Assembly: GCA_038326725.1 (NCBI GenBank)
Contig: JBBQKI010000049.1
Location: 1 to 12,917 of the forward strand
Source of the DNA: JBBQKI01 sp038326725
GTDB lineage: Bacteria; Bacteroidota; Bacteroidia; Flavobacteriales; Flavobacteriaceae
DNA: 12,917 nt
Direction of reading: 5' to 3'
Part shown: in pieces, positions 12,336-12,917 of the stretch
Layout: each line of letters starts with the position of its first letter
How positions within the stretch are numbered: the stretch's first letter is position 1
Notes under the pieces: generated by a model
Told to the model about the DNA's origin: nothing
Databases searched by the model: none
The model's input: only the letters and a program-made list of their open reading frames with translations
Program-made: the position numbers and the translations under genes

Positions 12336-12917
12336 ATGAAACTCCAAACCAACATTCCGCTTCATCCCGAAGAAAATCAGATTGATTACAAATCCAAGGT
12401 ATTGCTGATGGGTTCGTGTTTTGTGGAAAATATCGGGGACAAGTTGGAATATTATAAGTTTCAAAATTTAGTAAATCCCTTTGGGACTATTTTTAATCCG
12501 GTTTCTATTGAAAAATTGATTGTGCGTGCAATTGATAATCATCTTTTTTCCGAAGATGATATATTTCAGCATAACGGAATTTACAAATGTTTTGATGTGC
12601 ATTCCGAAATCTCGGCTTTGAATAAAAATCAACTCTTGCAAAATCTGAACAGTGCACTGTGGAATTTAAGGGAATCACTTTTTTCTGCAACCCACATTAT
12701 TTTTACTTTCGGAACTTCATGGGTTTACCGGCATATTCAAAAAGATGAAATCGCGGCCAACTGCCATAAGCTTCCTCAGGAAAAATTCAAGAAAGAACTG
12801 CTTTCAGTGAATGAAATATCAAAAAGCATACAGCATATCTTCAACAAAATTTCGGGAATAAATCCGAATGCAATTATTATAGATACAGTTTCCCCCGTGC
12901 GTCACATAAAGGATGGT
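12336..12917 (+). CDS. GSCFA family protein (SGNH-hydrolase-like), 5' part
   Basis: The frame is open to the window end; 194 residues are visible. The family signature appears as MGSCFVENIGDKL (25-37, with Ser27 as the candidate nucleophile), followed by NPFGTIFNPVSI, then FTFGTSWVYRH, CHKLPQEKF and finally SPVRHIKDG at the edge, all in the order expected for GSCFA (PF08885). The family is related to GDSL/SGNH hydrolases; the substrate is unknown. No signal peptide is seen, so the protein is probably cytoplasmic. It begins 59 bases after alaS in the same direction and probably shares its transcript. ATG 12336 is chosen because MKLQTNIPLHPEENQIDYKS leads directly into the GSCFA motif and the repeat ends just before it. 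Confidence 0.88.
   Translation, partial: MKLQTNIPLHPEENQIDYKSKVLLMGSCFVENIGDKLEYYKFQNLVNPFGTIFNPVSIEKLIVRAIDNHLFSEDDIFQHNGIYKCFDVHSEISALNKNQLLQNLNSALWNLRESLFSATHIIFTFGTSWVYRHIQKDEIAANCHKLPQEKFKKELLSVNEISKSIQHIFNKISGINPNAIIIDTVSPVRHIKDG

Overview
The window looks like chromosomal DNA of a member of the Bacteroidota, most likely a Flavobacteriaceae. The reasons are a T9SS-type C-terminal sorting domain, several promoters with the Bacteroidota-type -7 element TAnnTTTG, weak Shine-Dalgarno sequences, and the neighbourhood alaS / M23 peptidase / MerR / LemA / TPM / TPM with a GSCFA gene after alaS. No rRNA, tRNA, insertion sequence, phage gene or CRISPR array was seen.

Left part (1-1862). This holds the 3' end of a YeeE/YedE (DUF6691) thiosulfate-uptake type membrane subunit, a cysteine-containing Crp/Fnr regulator, a Crp/Fnr-type palindrome placed as a class II activator site, a small exported protein of unknown function with its own terminator, and the N-terminal part of a TlpA-like thioredoxin. 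At about 1860 the thioredoxin stops being a thioredoxin. From 1862, in another frame, the sequence is the last ~100 codons of a HYR/T9SS-sorted secreted protein. Two unrelated genes are joined out of frame, by a genomic deletion or rearrangement or by an assembly chimera. Hand counts on single 60-base lines gave roughly 30-38% GC in the left genes and 43-53% in era, der and alaS. Everything left of 1860 may therefore come from a different locus.

Middle (1862-6246). A bidirectional terminator separates the T9SS fragment from a convergent PaiB-like FMN-binding protein. The ribosome-assembly GTPases era and der follow, each behind a recognisable promoter. Next come a possible dispersed repeat, two tandem stem-loops, a 61-residue two-helix membrane protein, and a gene-free stretch (5628-6246) dominated by a decaying 21-bp minisatellite of about 13 units.

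Right part (6247-12917). A leftward operon encodes an M23 (LytM-type) envelope peptidase, a minimal MerR regulator, LemA, a soluble TPM-domain protein and a membrane TPM protein with a glycine-rich tail; its function is unknown but is probably envelope-related. Divergent from it are alaS and the start of a GSCFA gene. The two divergent promoters are arranged so that the transcripts should overlap at their 5' ends. Three intercistronic gaps here (7054-7096, 8488-8553, 12277-12335) are filled with tandem heptanucleotide-like repeats of at least four different sequences, which resemble the STRR repeats of cyanobacteria.

I did not find a clearly new multi-gene defence or metabolic system. The most unusual signals are the chimeric junction, the heptamer repeats in operon gaps, the 21-bp minisatellite, and the Crp/Fnr site in front of the small exported gene.
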